64,000 nucleotides of DNA from Myxococcus fulvus (GTDB taxonomy: Bacteria; Myxococcota; Myxococcia; Myxococcales; Myxococcaceae). The stretch is from the NCBI RefSeq assembly GCF_900111765.1, contig NZ_FOIB01000004.1, positions 186,001 to 250,000 of the forward strand, given 5' to 3'. This document shows, piece after piece, positions 36,626 to 46,733 of the stretch. The notes under the pieces are model-generated. The model was not told the DNA's origin. It saw only the letters and a list, made by a program, of their open reading frames with translations, and searched no databases. Made by a program: the position numbers and the translations under genes. Position 1 is the stretch's first letter, and each line of letters starts with the position of its first letter.

Positions 36626-38236
36626 ATGAAACAACCACCTGGGTCCCACACGCGTGTGTGGCGACTCCCTCCGTATGTCTTGGCATTACTCCCATTGCTT
36701 GCCTCGAGCCTGGTCCTCGCGGCTCCGGCGAGCACTCCCTCCAACCTGACCTCGAGCCCCAGCGCGAAGCCGGGAGCGCAGATGCTCCCGCCTCCGGGCT
36801 GTCCCGACTGCGAGCCCGAGCCCATCTGCGACCCGGAGATCTGCGACGGGATGGACAACGACTGCGACGGGCAGATTGACGAAGGCGTCCGTCGCACCGT
36901 CTATCGCGACGCGGACGGTGACGGGAAGGGTGCGGGCGCCGCGGTCCAGGGCTGCGTCGACTATGGCTGGGTCCTCAACAACACGGACTGCAACGACTCC
37001 AATCCGTCCGTCTGGCAGGCCGGCCGCTTCTACCGGGACGCGGACGGCGACGGCTTCGGCAATCCCAACCAGTGGCTGGACTCCTGTGGCATCCCCGCGG
37101 GCTACGTCGCGGACGCCACCGACTGCAACGACGCCAACGCCGGCGTGAAGCCGGGCGTCATCAAGTCCTGCGGCGTCGGCGAGTGCGCGCGCACGGTCCA
37201 GGCCTGCGTCAACGGCGTGGAGCAGGCCTGCGTCCCCAAGCCCGCGACCGCCGAGATTTGCGACAAGGTGGACAACAACTGCAACGGCGTGGTGGACGAC
37301 CTGCCGCCCATCACCTGTGGCACGGGCTACTGCCAGCGCACGGTGGCCGCCTGCGCCGACGTCTGCGAGCTGGTGGAGACGAACCCCAACAAGCCGCCCG
37401 TCGAGGTCTGCGAGTGGATGGCGAACAGCTGCACCCCGGGCCCGGCCAGGGCCGAGACCTGCAACAACATCGACGACAACTGCAACGGCACCGTCGACGA
37501 CGGTGTCATGACGACCTACTACCGCGACAACGACAGTGACGGGTACGGCGCGGGCGCGCCCATCGGCATGGCCTGCACCGTCCCGGGCGGAGCCGCGTCC
37601 AACGCCTCGGACTGCAACGACAACGACTTCAACGTGAAGCCGGGGGCCGTGAAGCAGTGTGGCGTGGGCGAGTGCCGCGTCAGCGTCCAGGCCTGCGTCA
37701 ATGGCGTGGAGCAGACCTGCACCCCGCGTCCCCCTGGCCCCGAGATTTGCGACAAGTCGGACAACGACTGCAACGGCGCGGTGGATGACATCCTCACCTA
37801 TTGCGGCGTGGGCGCATGCCGCCGCAGCGCTCCGGCCTGCGGCAACCTCTGCGAGATGGTGCAGACGAACCCCAACAAGCCGCCCGTCGAGGTCTGCGAG
37901 TGGGGCGAGTACGGCCTCTGCACGCCCGGCTCGCCCTCCGCCGAGGTGTGCGCGAACGACATCGACGAGGACTGCAACGGCATCACCGATGACTCGAGCA
38001 ACAGCGCCGCATGGCTGACCTTCTATCCGGACCAGGACCACGACGGCCATGGCACGGATTGGAACTCGACGCGGGCCTGCTACCAGCCCATGGGCACGGT
38101 CCGCACGGGCGGGGATTGCGACGACACCCGCGCCGACATGAAGCCAGGCGCCGCCGAGGTCTGCGACGGCATCGACAACAACTGCTCGGGGACGCTGGAC
38201 GAAGGAAATGTCTGCGACCAGTCCCTCTGCCAGTAA
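36626..38236 (+). CDS. Secreted MopE-type metal-binding repeat protein (unit 1)
   Basis: The product has 536 residues with a Sec signal (YVLALLPLLASSLVLAAP). The mature part has six MopE-type motifs of the form C-D-x-x-D-N-D/N-C-x-G-x-x-D-D/E (for example EICDGMDNDCDGQIDEG), paired Cys residues, and four DxDxDG calcium-type loops (YRDADGDGKG, YRDADGDGFG, YRDNDSDGYG, YPDQDHDGHG). MopE of methanotrophs is a secreted copper-binding protein; here calcium or other metals are as likely. It lies 31 bases upstream of a giant RHS toxin and is clearly co-transcribed; the same pairing recurs in unit 2. Its role with the toxin (assembly, surface tethering or metal buffering) is inferred only from context. 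The start at 36626 gives the signal peptide. Confidence 0.88.
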   Translation: MKQPPGSHTRVWRLPPYVLALLPLLASSLVLAAPASTPSNLTSSPSAKPGAQMLPPPGCPDCEPEPICDPEICDGMDNDCDGQIDEGVRRTVYRDADGDGKGAGAAVQGCVDYGWVLNNTDCNDSNPSVWQAGRFYRDADGDGFGNPNQWLDSCGIPAGYVADATDCNDANAGVKPGVIKSCGVGECARTVQACVNGVEQACVPKPATAEICDKVDNNCNGVVDDLPPITCGTGYCQRTVAACADVCELVETNPNKPPVEVCEWMANSCTPGPARAETCNNIDDNCNGTVDDGVMTTYYRDNDSDGYGAGAPIGMACTVPGGAASNASDCNDNDFNVKPGAVKQCGVGECRVSVQACVNGVEQTCTPRPPGPEICDKSDNDCNGAVDDILTYCGVGACRRSAPACGNLCEMVQTNPNKPPVEVCEWGEYGLCTPGSPSAEVCANDIDEDCNGITDDSSNSAAWLTFYPDQDHDGHGTDWNSTRACYQPMGTVRTGGDCDDTRADMKPGAAEVCDGIDNNCSGTLDEGNVCDQSLCQ

Positions 38237-38267
38237 CCCCCTTCCGACTCATCACGGTCCTTTCCCA

Positions 38268-41200
38268 ATGAGACACGAATCCCCAACCCCACGTCCCCCG
38301 GGGCGCCTCAAGCGCTTCGCGGCGAACGCGATGCTGTTCTTCTATGGCACGCAGCTGTTGAGTGGCTGCGTGCCCGCGGGCTCACCCTCCGACGAGCCTG
38401 GCGCCGCCGGCGAAGTCGCGCGGGCCCGGGCCGCGCTCGACAACGTCCCGTTCGAGCTGCGCTCCGACACCATCCTCCCCACCACCTCCGCCACGCCCGA
38501 GGCCCCCGGCATCACCCCCTTCACCGCGGACGTGACGCCGGGCGGCTCGGCCGCGGTGTCGATTCCGCTCTGGGTTCCACCGGGACGCGCGGGCATCCAG
38601 CCTTCGCTCTCCATCGTCTACGACAGCCAGGGCAGTGACGGCCTGCTCGGGCCCGGCTTCAACCTGGCCGGCCTGTCTCAAATCACCCTGTGCTCCAACT
38701 CGTTCGCGCGCGACGGGAAGCTGCACGCCGCGGACACGCGCCACTGGATGCTCCCCGGAGGGGTTCAGGACTACACCCGCGTCTACTGTCTGGATGGCAC
38801 GCGGCTGGTGGGCTCCACCTGGGACAAGTTCACGACGGAGTCGGACCCCTCCACCTCCATCACCATCACCGGCGGCAACCACCTCGAGGCGTTGACCTTC
38901 GAGGTGCGGGGACGCGACGGGCTCATCCGGACCTACGGCAGGACGACCACCGTCTCCGGGGCGCAGCGAGATGACGCGCTCGTCCGGGGCTTCCACTCGA
39001 AGCCCATCCGCGGAGCCAACAACACCGTCGCGTCGGAGGACAACCAGGCGGTGACCCTCACCTGGGCGCTCGCCTCCGTCCGGGACCGGTTCGGCAACCG
39101 GATGGATGTGCACTACGACCAGGCGCCCGCCATCGACGCCTCGTCCGTCGCCTGGCACCGCCCGTCACGCATCACCTACACCGGCTTCCGCCGCGAAGCC
39201 GTCAACCCGGAGACCGGCTCGACGCAGGTCACCGTCGAGGAGGGCCAGCGCGAGGTCACCTTCGAGTACGAGTCCCGGCCAGACACCTTCACCGGCTACC
39301 TCTCCGGGGTGAAGGTCGGACGCGATTTCCGGCTGGCGCGCATCAACATGATGGGCCCGGGACTGGCGCCCGGCGCGAGCACGCTCTCCAAGGTGCCGCT
39401 GCGCTCCTACAGGCTCAAGTACTACCAGGGCACGGTCAGCCAGCGCAGCCTGCTGACGGAGCTGCGCGAGTGCGATGGCGCTGAAGTCTGCAAGACGCCC
39501 GTCCGCTTCGACTGGGAGCAGGGCTCCTGGGACTTCGACTACCCGACCCCCATCAACGTGAGCAACGCGAAGTCGGGCGCGGGGCTCAGCGCCTTCGGGC
39601 TGGGCGCGGGCCGTCAGGGCCTCGCGTACTTCACGGGCTCCGTCCTCGTACAGGAGCGCGACCTGGAGCCTCCCGAGTACGTCACGGACGTCACCATCCA
39701 GAACTGGGAGGACCGGATGCGGCTGTTGCAGTACCCGGACGCCGCCTCCACCACGCTCGACTCGTCGGAGGCCAGCGGCCTGGTCCTCTGGTATCCCTAT
39801 CTCGACGCGGATGGCGGTCCCTTCGGCGGTGGAGACTCCAACCGCTTCTGCGGCAATCGCGCGGAGCGGAACCTCTTCCCCCTGGTCACGGACTGGGATG
39901 GCTCGGGCCGGTCTTCGGTGGTGGGCCTCTCGTGCGCCTGGAACGTGTTCCCGGGCAGCCCCTTCCTCACGCCCGCCTATGCGCATCAGGTCTCGCGTGC
40001 GGTCAACGAAATCCACTGGGTCGGCTCCGAGCTCAATCCCCAGTACTGGCTGGACGTGGATGGTGACCGGCGCAACGAGCGCGTCTGGGTGGGCCGGCAC
40101 CAGGTCGACCTCGAGGATACGAGCAACCCGAACAGCCAGGTCGTGCGGCGGGTCGTCATCACCCAGCCCATCCCTTCCACGATGCGTCCGCCCATGGTGT
40201 CCAGCACCCGGGCGAACACCATGTCACCGGCGCTCTACGCCCAGAGTTCACGGCTCGGCGCGCGCGTCGTTGACCTGGATGGCACCGGCAAGCTGAGCCT
40301 GGTGGGACTGGGCTCGCATCCGGACTTCAGCACCTTCCTGGACGCGGTCAGCTTCCGGGAGGTCACCTCGGGCAGCACGACGGCGGGCCAGTTGAACATC
40401 GTGCCGACCACGCTGCGCAGGCCCCCCGCCCTGCCGTTCTTCTTCCCGAGCCTCTACGCCTTCACCTTCGACTTCATCGACGTGAACGGCGACGGCCTCC
40501 AGGACGCGGTGACGCTGGGGCAGATGAAGGCGACCGACACCCGGATGAAGCTCCTGGTCCAGTTCAACACCGGCAAGGGCTTCACCGAGGTGCGTGAGCG
40601 GGAGCTCCCCGAGAGCTTCAACACCACGCTGCTGGGCGCGAAGACCGAGCACGGCGACTTCGACGGCGACGGCCGCGTGGACCTGGCCATCTTCCGTTCG
40701 GGCCACCCCATCCAGTTGCTGCTGGCGGGCACGCAGGGTGAGTTCACCCAGTTGCTGAACCTGTCGATTCCGTCCAGCGGTGACAACAGGGAGTGGGCGC
40801 AGGTCATCGACGTCAACAACGACGGCCTGCTCGACCTCACCTACCGCATGGGCAACGAGCTGCGCATCGCCCGGCGCCAGAAGCCGGTGGATGAGCTCAA
40901 GCGGGTGCACGGCAACGTGCAGCTCGCCACGTACCAGGGCTATTCCGGCCTGAGCTACTCGTTCGACTACGCGCCGCTCTCCCAGGCCTACCCGCACGGC
41001 GCCGTCACGCCGAGCGAGCCCCTCTACTCCAGGAGCTACACGGAGACGACGACGAAGCCGTGGCTGCGCCTGGCGCCCGAGTCGATGCGCGTCGTCTCGC
41101 GCATGTCCGTCAACTCCAACGAGCAGCGCATCCAGAGCTGGCGGCACCTGTATCGCAACGGCCTCTCCGACACCCGAGGGCTGGGCTGGAAGGGCTTCGG

Positions 41201-44200
41201 CCAGCGCATCGTCATCGACGAGGTGACGGGCGCTCGCACCACGACAACCTACGACAACGTCTCCGCGGTGGAAGGCACCGAGCGCAAGGCGATGGCGCCC
41301 CTGGCCCACCTCCCGGTGGAGGAGCTGACCGAGATACCGCTCGACGCGAACACCCGGCTGGAGACGAAGCGCCAGTGGACGTACTCGCGCACGACGCAGG
41401 CCTACACGCCGGCCTATCAGCAGTACGCCACGCGCATCACCGAGACCGTCAACGAGCGCCGGGGCGGCACGCTGACGCCCGTGTCCGAGACGGAGACGCT
41501 CACCACGCTGGATGCGTATGGCACGCCGGTGTCGCGGACCGTGCTCACCCACGGCGCCTTGACGACCGAGCAGGAGAAGGTCGTCACGACGCCGGACTTC
41601 GACACCGCCACCTGGCTGCCCCGAGGCACCTGGACCGTCACGACCTCGTGGATGTCCTGCGGCAGATTGCCCCCGAACAGCACGGGCTGCGCGGGTCAAC
41701 CCGATGCCGCCAACGTCCGGACGATGGCCGTGACCCATGACGAACAGGGTCAGGTGAAGTCCACCGAGAACGAGCCGTCGCGCTCCACCGAGACGTCGAC
41801 GGCCACGACGTCCGAGACCTACCTCAAGACCACCTTCGCGCGGAACGCCAAGGGACTGGTCGAGCAGGTCTCCCAACAGGGCGCCAATGGCGTCACCCGC
41901 GCTGAAACGGTGACGTACGACAGCGTCGACCAGACCCAGCTGGCGAGCACCACCGACGCGCAAGGGCTCACCTGGAGGTATCTCTTCCATCCGGGCCTGG
42001 GCGTGCTCGCCCAGACGAAGGACCCGAACGACGCGCACGTGCGCCTCCAGTACGACGGCTTCGGTCGCCAGCGCATCGTGACGCCGCTGTACCAGGGGCC
42101 CTCGGCGGCGCCGGCGAACAGGTCCATCGTCGAGACGTTCTACGAGTGGAACGGCACGCTGCCGCAGCACCGGACGCGGGTCGCCACCGGCAACGGCGTG
42201 TTCGACGAGACCCTCACCCGGTTCGACACGATGGGGCGTCCGGTGACGACCCAGTCCCCGCGCTTCGATGGTCAGCCGGTGACCACCACGCTCACCTACG
42301 ACGTGCTCGGGCGCGTGGTGAAGACGGAGCTGCCGAGGACCAGCACCGAGCCGCCCACCTGGGAGCTGCAGGAGTACGACGCGCTCGGCCGCGTCACGGC
42401 GCGCCGCTTCGCGGATGGGTCGACGGGGCCCAACGGCAGGCTCGTCGAGGGCATCACCTATTCGGCGGCCCTGCCCTACTCGGCGCAGGCGACGTCGACG
42501 GATGCACTCGGACAGGTGAAGAAGTCGCTCACCGACTTCCGTGGGTTGATGGTCGAAGCGACCGAGGCCCTGGGTACGGCGAAGGCCGCCACCATGAAGT
42601 ACTCCTACGGTCCCTTCGGCCGCCTGGAGCACACTGACGACCCGGCCAATCACCGCAGCTCGCGCTTCTATGACGCCGCGGGGCGACTGGAGCGCACGGT
42701 CGACCCCAACTCCGGGACGCGACTGTTCGCCTACAACGCCTTCGGCGAGCTCAAGAGCCACGCCGACGCTCCAGAGGGAGCGGCCGGCCGCATCACCACC
42801 ACGTACGCGCGGGATCTGCTCGGTCGTGTCCTCACGGCGACCAATCCGAGCGAGTCCCTCCAGTACTGGTACGACGAGGGACCGGGAGGAAAGGGACGGC
42901 TGACCCGCGCGAGCCGCACGCCCGCGGGGACCTCGGTGGAGGCTGTCGACACCGCGTATCTCTACGACGTGTTCGGCCGGGAGACGGGCCTCGCCCAGAA
43001 GGTGGCCGGCACCACGCGCAGCCTCGGTCGTGAGTACGACGACTACGGCCGCGTCGGTCGCCTCACCTATCCCGCGCAGCTCAATGGTCAGCCCTTCTCG
43101 GTCAACTACTCGTACACCGACCGGGGTGCGCTCTCGAGCGTCTACCGCTCCAACAGCATCACGACCTACTGGCGAGCCTACGAGCGCGACAGCATGGGCC
43201 GGCTCAAGACGGCCCATTACGGCAACGGTGTCTCTCGCGTCTTCCGCTACGACACGCAAGGCAGGCTGCGCTTCACCGAGGCCAAGAAGCACCTCACCGA
43301 CGTCCAGAAGCTCGCCTACGAGTACACGGCCAACGACAACCTCTCCGCGCGACACGACCTCATGGTCGGCGTCACGCAGAAGTACACGTACGACGCGCTG
43401 GACAGGCTCGACCGCTGGAAGGTCCAGCAGAACTGCCAGACGCTCGACGTGCAGTTCCAGTACGACGCGCTCGGCAACATGCTCAGCCGCTCTCCTGTCT
43501 CCGGCTGGGAGCCCTCCGCGAGCCTCCAGTACACCGGCGGCACCTCGGGTGGCCCTCACGCCGTCAAGCAGGCCCAGCTGGGCGCCGAGTCCTTCACGTA
43601 CGAGTACGACCACCGCGGCAACCAGCTCGCGCAGCGCGACGCCCAGGGCGCGCTGGTGCGCTCGGTGCAGTACACGCCCGCGAACCTGCCCGAGAGCATC
43701 TCCTCGTCGAGCGGCACCGTCCGCTTCGACTACGACGCCTCCGGCACCCGCGTCCGCAAGTACGCGGACAATGGACAGGATGAGACGGTCTACGTCGGTG
43801 GCCTCTACCAGCGCCGCAAGCAGGGCTCGACGGTCACCCACATCGTCAGCATCCCCAGCCCCGAGGGCGTCGTCGCCGAGCTGTCGTGGCAGGAGGGCTC
43901 GACGTCGGAGTCCACGCGCTACTTCCTCAACGACCCGCAGGGCAGCCCCGACACGGTGACGGATGCCTCGGGCACGGTGCTCGAGCGCATCAAGTACGAG
44001 CCCTTCGGTGGCAGGCGACAGGCGACGAACCTGGCGCAGACCTCCACGACGAGCCACACGGGCGCGCGCCGGGGGTTCACCGGACACGAGCAGGACGACG
44101 AGCTGGGCCTCATCAACATGCGTGGGCGCATCTACGACCCGCGGATGATGAAGTTCCTCAGCGTGGACCCGGTCATCGCCGAGCCGGGCTCCGCTCAGGC

Positions 44201-45293
44201 CTACAACGCGTACTCGTACGTCCTCAACAACCCCCTGCGCTACACCGACCCCAGCGGCTTCACGCCGTATGGCGGGGAGCTGGTCAGCAGTTGGGGTGGA
44301 GGCTGGACGGGCGCGCCGCAGTCGCACCAGAGCCGCATCATGAGCGCGCTGGAGCGGCACCTGTCGATGCCGGGGCCATCGCTGTACCTGCCCAGCGTCG
44401 ACTTCAAGGTGCCCAGCATCCAGTCCCTGGATGACACCAGGACCCAGCCCGATGCGCGTCACACGAACGACATCGGCCAGAGCTCGGGCTCGTCCAAGAG
44501 CGGGCTGACGTCCCTGCTCACGACGGCGTCGAGCACGTTCAACGATGTCGCCGACAAGGTTCCGTGCGGTGTGATGGTGGGCTGCCATCTGGGCCGGGCG
44601 ATGACGAAGTCGCAGCTCGACAGCATGGTCAACGCGTCGGCGCTCTATGACCGCTACGCGCCGGTCAGCAAGCTCGCGGCGGCCAGCTTCGCCATCAACG
44701 AGTTCATCCCGTTCGTGTCGGCGGGTGAGGGAGTCCTGGGGGCCAAGTCGGCGTGCACGACCGGCACCGTGGGCAGCTGTGCAGTCGGAATCGGCAAGGC
44801 GGGCTTCTATACGCTGGCAGCAGGTGCGGCCATCTACTCGATGGGACGAAGCGCATCAGGAGTCGCAACACGCGTCTCTTCGCTCGTGACGCGTAGAGCG
44901 ACTCCCGTTGCGACTGCCGCCGGAACACAGCTTGTCGCAGACCTCGATGACCTGGCCAAGCACGCACCGAACATCAAGCCGCTGGAGGGGTACTACACCG
45001 TGGCCACACATGCGGATTCGAAGTCCGCATGGCTGTTGCGCGGAGGAGAATGGGTCAAAGTAGGTCATCGAGCCCTCGCTCGCTTCATCGAGAAGTCGGG
45101 GTGGAAGAAGGGAGAGAAGATCTTCCTTGTCGCTTGCGATTCGGGTGCTTGTGACCGAGGCCTTGCCCAGAATCTGGCCAACAAGCTGGGGGCCGAAGTG
45201 CTTGCTCCTCAAGGCAAGGCCGTGCTGATGTCGGATGGAACGGTCCAGAGCAGTCATGGCATCTGGCGGACCTTCTTCCCAGGGGCTCACTGA
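38268..45293 (+). CDS. SpvB/RHS-type polymorphic toxin with caspase-like C-terminal domain (unit 1)
   Basis: The product has 2341 residues. The N-terminus has a lipobox-like signal (NAMLFFYGTQLLSG-C), then an SpvB-type domain (SAAVSIPLWVPPGRAGIQPS, GLLGPGFNLAGLSQI), FG-GAP/VCBS-like strands (DFIDVNGDGLQDAV, EHGDFDGDGRVDLAIF, VIDVNNDGLLDL), and YD repeats. The RHS core includes RIYDPRMMKFLSVDPV and ends DPSGF (1994-1998), the autoproteolysis site. A pre-toxin region follows, and the last ~145 residues hold a toxin domain with His2248 (VATHADS) and Cys2290 (FLVACDSG), the spacing and strand context of clan CD (caspase-like) peptidases. The stop overlaps the start of the next gene (TGATG), the likely immunity gene. 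Start at 38268 chosen for the signal. Confidence 0.9.
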   Translation: MRHESPTPRPPGRLKRFAANAMLFFYGTQLLSGCVPAGSPSDEPGAAGEVARARAALDNVPFELRSDTILPTTSATPEAPGITPFTADVTPGGSAAVSIPLWVPPGRAGIQPSLSIVYDSQGSDGLLGPGFNLAGLSQITLCSNSFARDGKLHAADTRHWMLPGGVQDYTRVYCLDGTRLVGSTWDKFTTESDPSTSITITGGNHLEALTFEVRGRDGLIRTYGRTTTVSGAQRDDALVRGFHSKPIRGANNTVASEDNQAVTLTWALASVRDRFGNRMDVHYDQAPAIDASSVAWHRPSRITYTGFRREAVNPETGSTQVTVEEGQREVTFEYESRPDTFTGYLSGVKVGRDFRLARINMMGPGLAPGASTLSKVPLRSYRLKYYQGTVSQRSLLTELRECDGAEVCKTPVRFDWEQGSWDFDYPTPINVSNAKSGAGLSAFGLGAGRQGLAYFTGSVLVQERDLEPPEYVTDVTIQNWEDRMRLLQYPDAASTTLDSSEASGLVLWYPYLDADGGPFGGGDSNRFCGNRAERNLFPLVTDWDGSGRSSVVGLSCAWNVFPGSPFLTPAYAHQVSRAVNEIHWVGSELNPQYWLDVDGDRRNERVWVGRHQVDLEDTSNPNSQVVRRVVITQPIPSTMRPPMVSSTRANTMSPALYAQSSRLGARVVDLDGTGKLSLVGLGSHPDFSTFLDAVSFREVTSGSTTAGQLNIVPTTLRRPPALPFFFPSLYAFTFDFIDVNGDGLQDAVTLGQMKATDTRMKLLVQFNTGKGFTEVRERELPESFNTTLLGAKTEHGDFDGDGRVDLAIFRSGHPIQLLLAGTQGEFTQLLNLSIPSSGDNREWAQVIDVNNDGLLDLTYRMGNELRIARRQKPVDELKRVHGNVQLATYQGYSGLSYSFDYAPLSQAYPHGAVTPSEPLYSRSYTETTTKPWLRLAPESMRVVSRMSVNSNEQRIQSWRHLYRNGLSDTRGLGWKGFGQRIVIDEVTGARTTTTYDNVSAVEGTERKAMAPLAHLPVEELTEIPLDANTRLETKRQWTYSRTTQAYTPAYQQYATRITETVNERRGGTLTPVSETETLTTLDAYGTPVSRTVLTHGALTTEQEKVVTTPDFDTATWLPRGTWTVTTSWMSCGRLPPNSTGCAGQPDAANVRTMAVTHDEQGQVKSTENEPSRSTETSTATTSETYLKTTFARNAKGLVEQVSQQGANGVTRAETVTYDSVDQTQLASTTDAQGLTWRYLFHPGLGVLAQTKDPNDAHVRLQYDGFGRQRIVTPLYQGPSAAPANRSIVETFYEWNGTLPQHRTRVATGNGVFDETLTRFDTMGRPVTTQSPRFDGQPVTTTLTYDVLGRVVKTELPRTSTEPPTWELQEYDALGRVTARRFADGSTGPNGRLVEGITYSAALPYSAQATSTDALGQVKKSLTDFRGLMVEATEALGTAKAATMKYSYGPFGRLEHTDDPANHRSSRFYDAAGRLERTVDPNSGTRLFAYNAFGELKSHADAPEGAAGRITTTYARDLLGRVLTATNPSESLQYWYDEGPGGKGRLTRASRTPAGTSVEAVDTAYLYDVFGRETGLAQKVAGTTRSLGREYDDYGRVGRLTYPAQLNGQPFSVNYSYTDRGALSSVYRSNSITTYWRAYERDSMGRLKTAHYGNGVSRVFRYDTQGRLRFTEAKKHLTDVQKLAYEYTANDNLSARHDLMVGVTQKYTYDALDRLDRWKVQQNCQTLDVQFQYDALGNMLSRSPVSGWEPSASLQYTGGTSGGPHAVKQAQLGAESFTYEYDHRGNQLAQRDAQGALVRSVQYTPANLPESISSSSGTVRFDYDASGTRVRKYADNGQDETVYVGGLYQRRKQGSTVTHIVSIPSPEGVVAELSWQEGSTSESTRYFLNDPQGSPDTVTDASGTVLERIKYEPFGGRRQATNLAQTSTTSHTGARRGFTGHEQDDELGLINMRGRIYDPRMMKFLSVDPVIAEPGSAQAYNAYSYVLNNPLRYTDPSGFTPYGGELVSSWGGGWTGAPQSHQSRIMSALERHLSMPGPSLYLPSVDFKVPSIQSLDDTRTQPDARHTNDIGQSSGSSKSGLTSLLTTASSTFNDVADKVPCGVMVGCHLGRAMTKSQLDSMVNASALYDRYAPVSKLAAASFAINEFIPFVSAGEGVLGAKSACTTGTVGSCAVGIGKAGFYTLAAGAAIYSMGRSASGVATRVSSLVTRRATPVATAAGTQLVADLDDLAKHAPNIKPLEGYYTVATHADSKSAWLLRGGEWVKVGHRALARFIEKSGWKKGEKIFLVACDSGACDRGLAQNLANKLGAEVLAPQGKAVLMSDGTVQSSHGIWRTFFPGAH

Positions 45294-45733
45294 TGCACGT
45301 TTTCGATCTGGAGCCGATATCACTTCCCGGTCTCGAATCCCCGAAGCTACGAGCCGTAGGCTGGATTGAGCGCGGCTTCGACCATCCCAAGGGAGACGTC
45401 ACACCGGAGTTCATGAAGGCCCTGGTAGGGTTGCTGGTCGACCCCTGGCAGCCCGTCACTTACGCAGGAATCCATCGATGCACGCTGTGTCGATTCAGTG
45501 GTGGACCCGGTCAGCTCACCTTCGAAGAGCAACGGGTCACGCTGGGGGTAGCGAACCTGTACGTGCCCGGTGAGGAGGGTGTCGTGTATGTCGCGCCATC
45601 TTCCGTGGTTCATTACATTGATGCGCACGAGTACGTGCCACCCGATGAGTTCCAGCGTGCTGTTCTGTCGTGCCCGCCCATGCGCTCGATGGCGTATTTG
45701 AAGCGGGTCATGGGACTCAGGACCACCGCCTGA
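45293..45733 (+). CDS. Candidate immunity protein for the unit 1 toxin
   Basis: The product has 146 residues, cytoplasmic (no signal). It contains a small Cys pair (RCTLCRF) followed by beta-rich segments (VTLGVANLYVPGEEGVVYVA) and an end HEYVPPDEFQRAVLSCP that recurs in small proteins beside polymorphic toxins. The ATG overlaps the toxin stop codon by one base (TGATG), so it is translationally coupled, the hallmark of a toxin-immunity pair. It should bind and block the caspase-like tip inside the producing cell. The assignment is from position; binding is not shown by the sequence. Confidence 0.7.
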   Translation: MHVFDLEPISLPGLESPKLRAVGWIERGFDHPKGDVTPEFMKALVGLLVDPWQPVTYAGIHRCTLCRFSGGPGQLTFEEQRVTLGVANLYVPGEEGVVYVAPSSVVHYIDAHEYVPPDEFQRAVLSCPPMRSMAYLKRVMGLRTTA

Positions 45734-45763
45734 CCAGGTGTGGGTCCAGCTGAGAAGCAACAA

Positions 45764-45792
45764 GCCCTCCTGCCGGTCCTCGGCAGGAGGGC
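45764..45792. terminator. Hairpin after unit 1 immunity gene
   Basis: A perfect 12-base-pair stem (GCCCTCCTGCCG with CGGCAGGAGGGC) closes a five-base loop, 30 bases after the stop of the immunity gene. No T tract follows on the plus strand, so it is a strong-stem or Rho-assisted terminator candidate. Confidence 0.55.
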
Positions 45793-45998
45793 GGGCGCTC
45801 CGTTGGCGATAGTGGGAAGCGGACTCCGTCCTGCCTCCTGGGCGTAACGTCCCAGGAAGTCACCCCAGGCGCGATTGAGGCGCCCACCGGCCCCACAATC
45901 CGCCGATGTGACCTGAAGCCGCGCTCTACCGGCCTGGAGCCTTGGGGCGCATCCTCGAATCAATCACCCGCCTCACGCGGGCTTCTCGAGGACACCCC

Positions 45999-46733
45999 AT
46001 GGCGCACGACCACTCCGCACATTCCGTCCAGCACATCGTCCCGGGCTTCGGCGCGGACCGCGCTGCTCATTACGATGCCCAGGCAGCTCTCAGCCTCGCC
46101 GGCGTCCAGGCCATGTACGAGCTGGTGGTCAGCGCGATGACTGCCCGGCTCGATGGCCAGCAGGACGCATCCCTGCTCGCCGTGGGCCTGGGCACGGGGA
46201 CGGAGCTGGTGCCCTACCTGCGCTTCGATGTTCCGCGCTGGCGCTTCACGGGCATTGACCCCTCTTCGGCCATGCTCGACGTGGCTCGGAAGCGCCTGGA
46301 GACCGAGGGCCTGCTCTCTCGCACGCACATCCACATGGGGGAGCTGAAGAGCCTCCCTGAGGGTCCTCCGTTCGACGGCGCGCAGATGATGGGCATCCTG
46401 CACCATGTCGAAGGGGACGCGGCCCGCCTGGGGCTGCTGCGCGAGGTGGCCCGTCGGCTCAAGCCGGGAGCGCCTCTGGTCATCGGCTGCCGCGTCGGAA
46501 AGGACCCGGTGCTGACAGATGTGGAGTTCCGTCGCCTGCGGGCCCATGGAATCCCCAAGGAGGAACTGGACCATCGTCGCAAGCTCTTCGACGCCAAGGT
46601 GACGCCCATCGAGTCCGACGCGGCCCTGGCTGGAATGCTCGAGCAAGCGGGCTTCACGCCGCCCAAGCCCCTCTTCGTCTCGCTCCAGTTCAAGGTGTTC
46701 CTCACCCAGTCCGGGACTGCGTCCCAAGGCTGA
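45999..46733 (+). CDS. Class I SAM-dependent methyltransferase
   Basis: The product has 244 residues. The SAM-binding motif I is LAVGLGTGTELVPYL (about residues 60-75), followed by the acidic end of strand 2 (FTGIDPSSAMLDVARKRLE) and motif IV (FDGAQMMGILHHVEGD). The layout is a standard Rossmann methyltransferase; acceptor unknown. The ATG at 45999 (MAHDHSAHSVQHIVPG) was preferred; an in-frame start at 45942 adds 19 residues. It sits between the two toxin units but shows no link to them. Confidence 0.9.
   Translation: MAHDHSAHSVQHIVPGFGADRAAHYDAQAALSLAGVQAMYELVVSAMTARLDGQQDASLLAVGLGTGTELVPYLRFDVPRWRFTGIDPSSAMLDVARKRLETEGLLSRTHIHMGELKSLPEGPPFDGAQMMGILHHVEGDAARLGLLREVARRLKPGAPLVIGCRVGKDPVLTDVEFRRLRAHGIPKEELDHRRKLFDAKVTPIESDAALAGMLEQAGFTPPKPLFVSLQFKVFLTQSGTASQG

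Noticed and set aside
40248..44588. Minus-strand frame of 1446 codons antisense to the unit 1 RHS toxin
   Set aside because: It is an antisense shadow caused by high GC and repeated YD/Asp-Gly codons; it has no domain, no start signal and the sense frame has clear RHS motifs.
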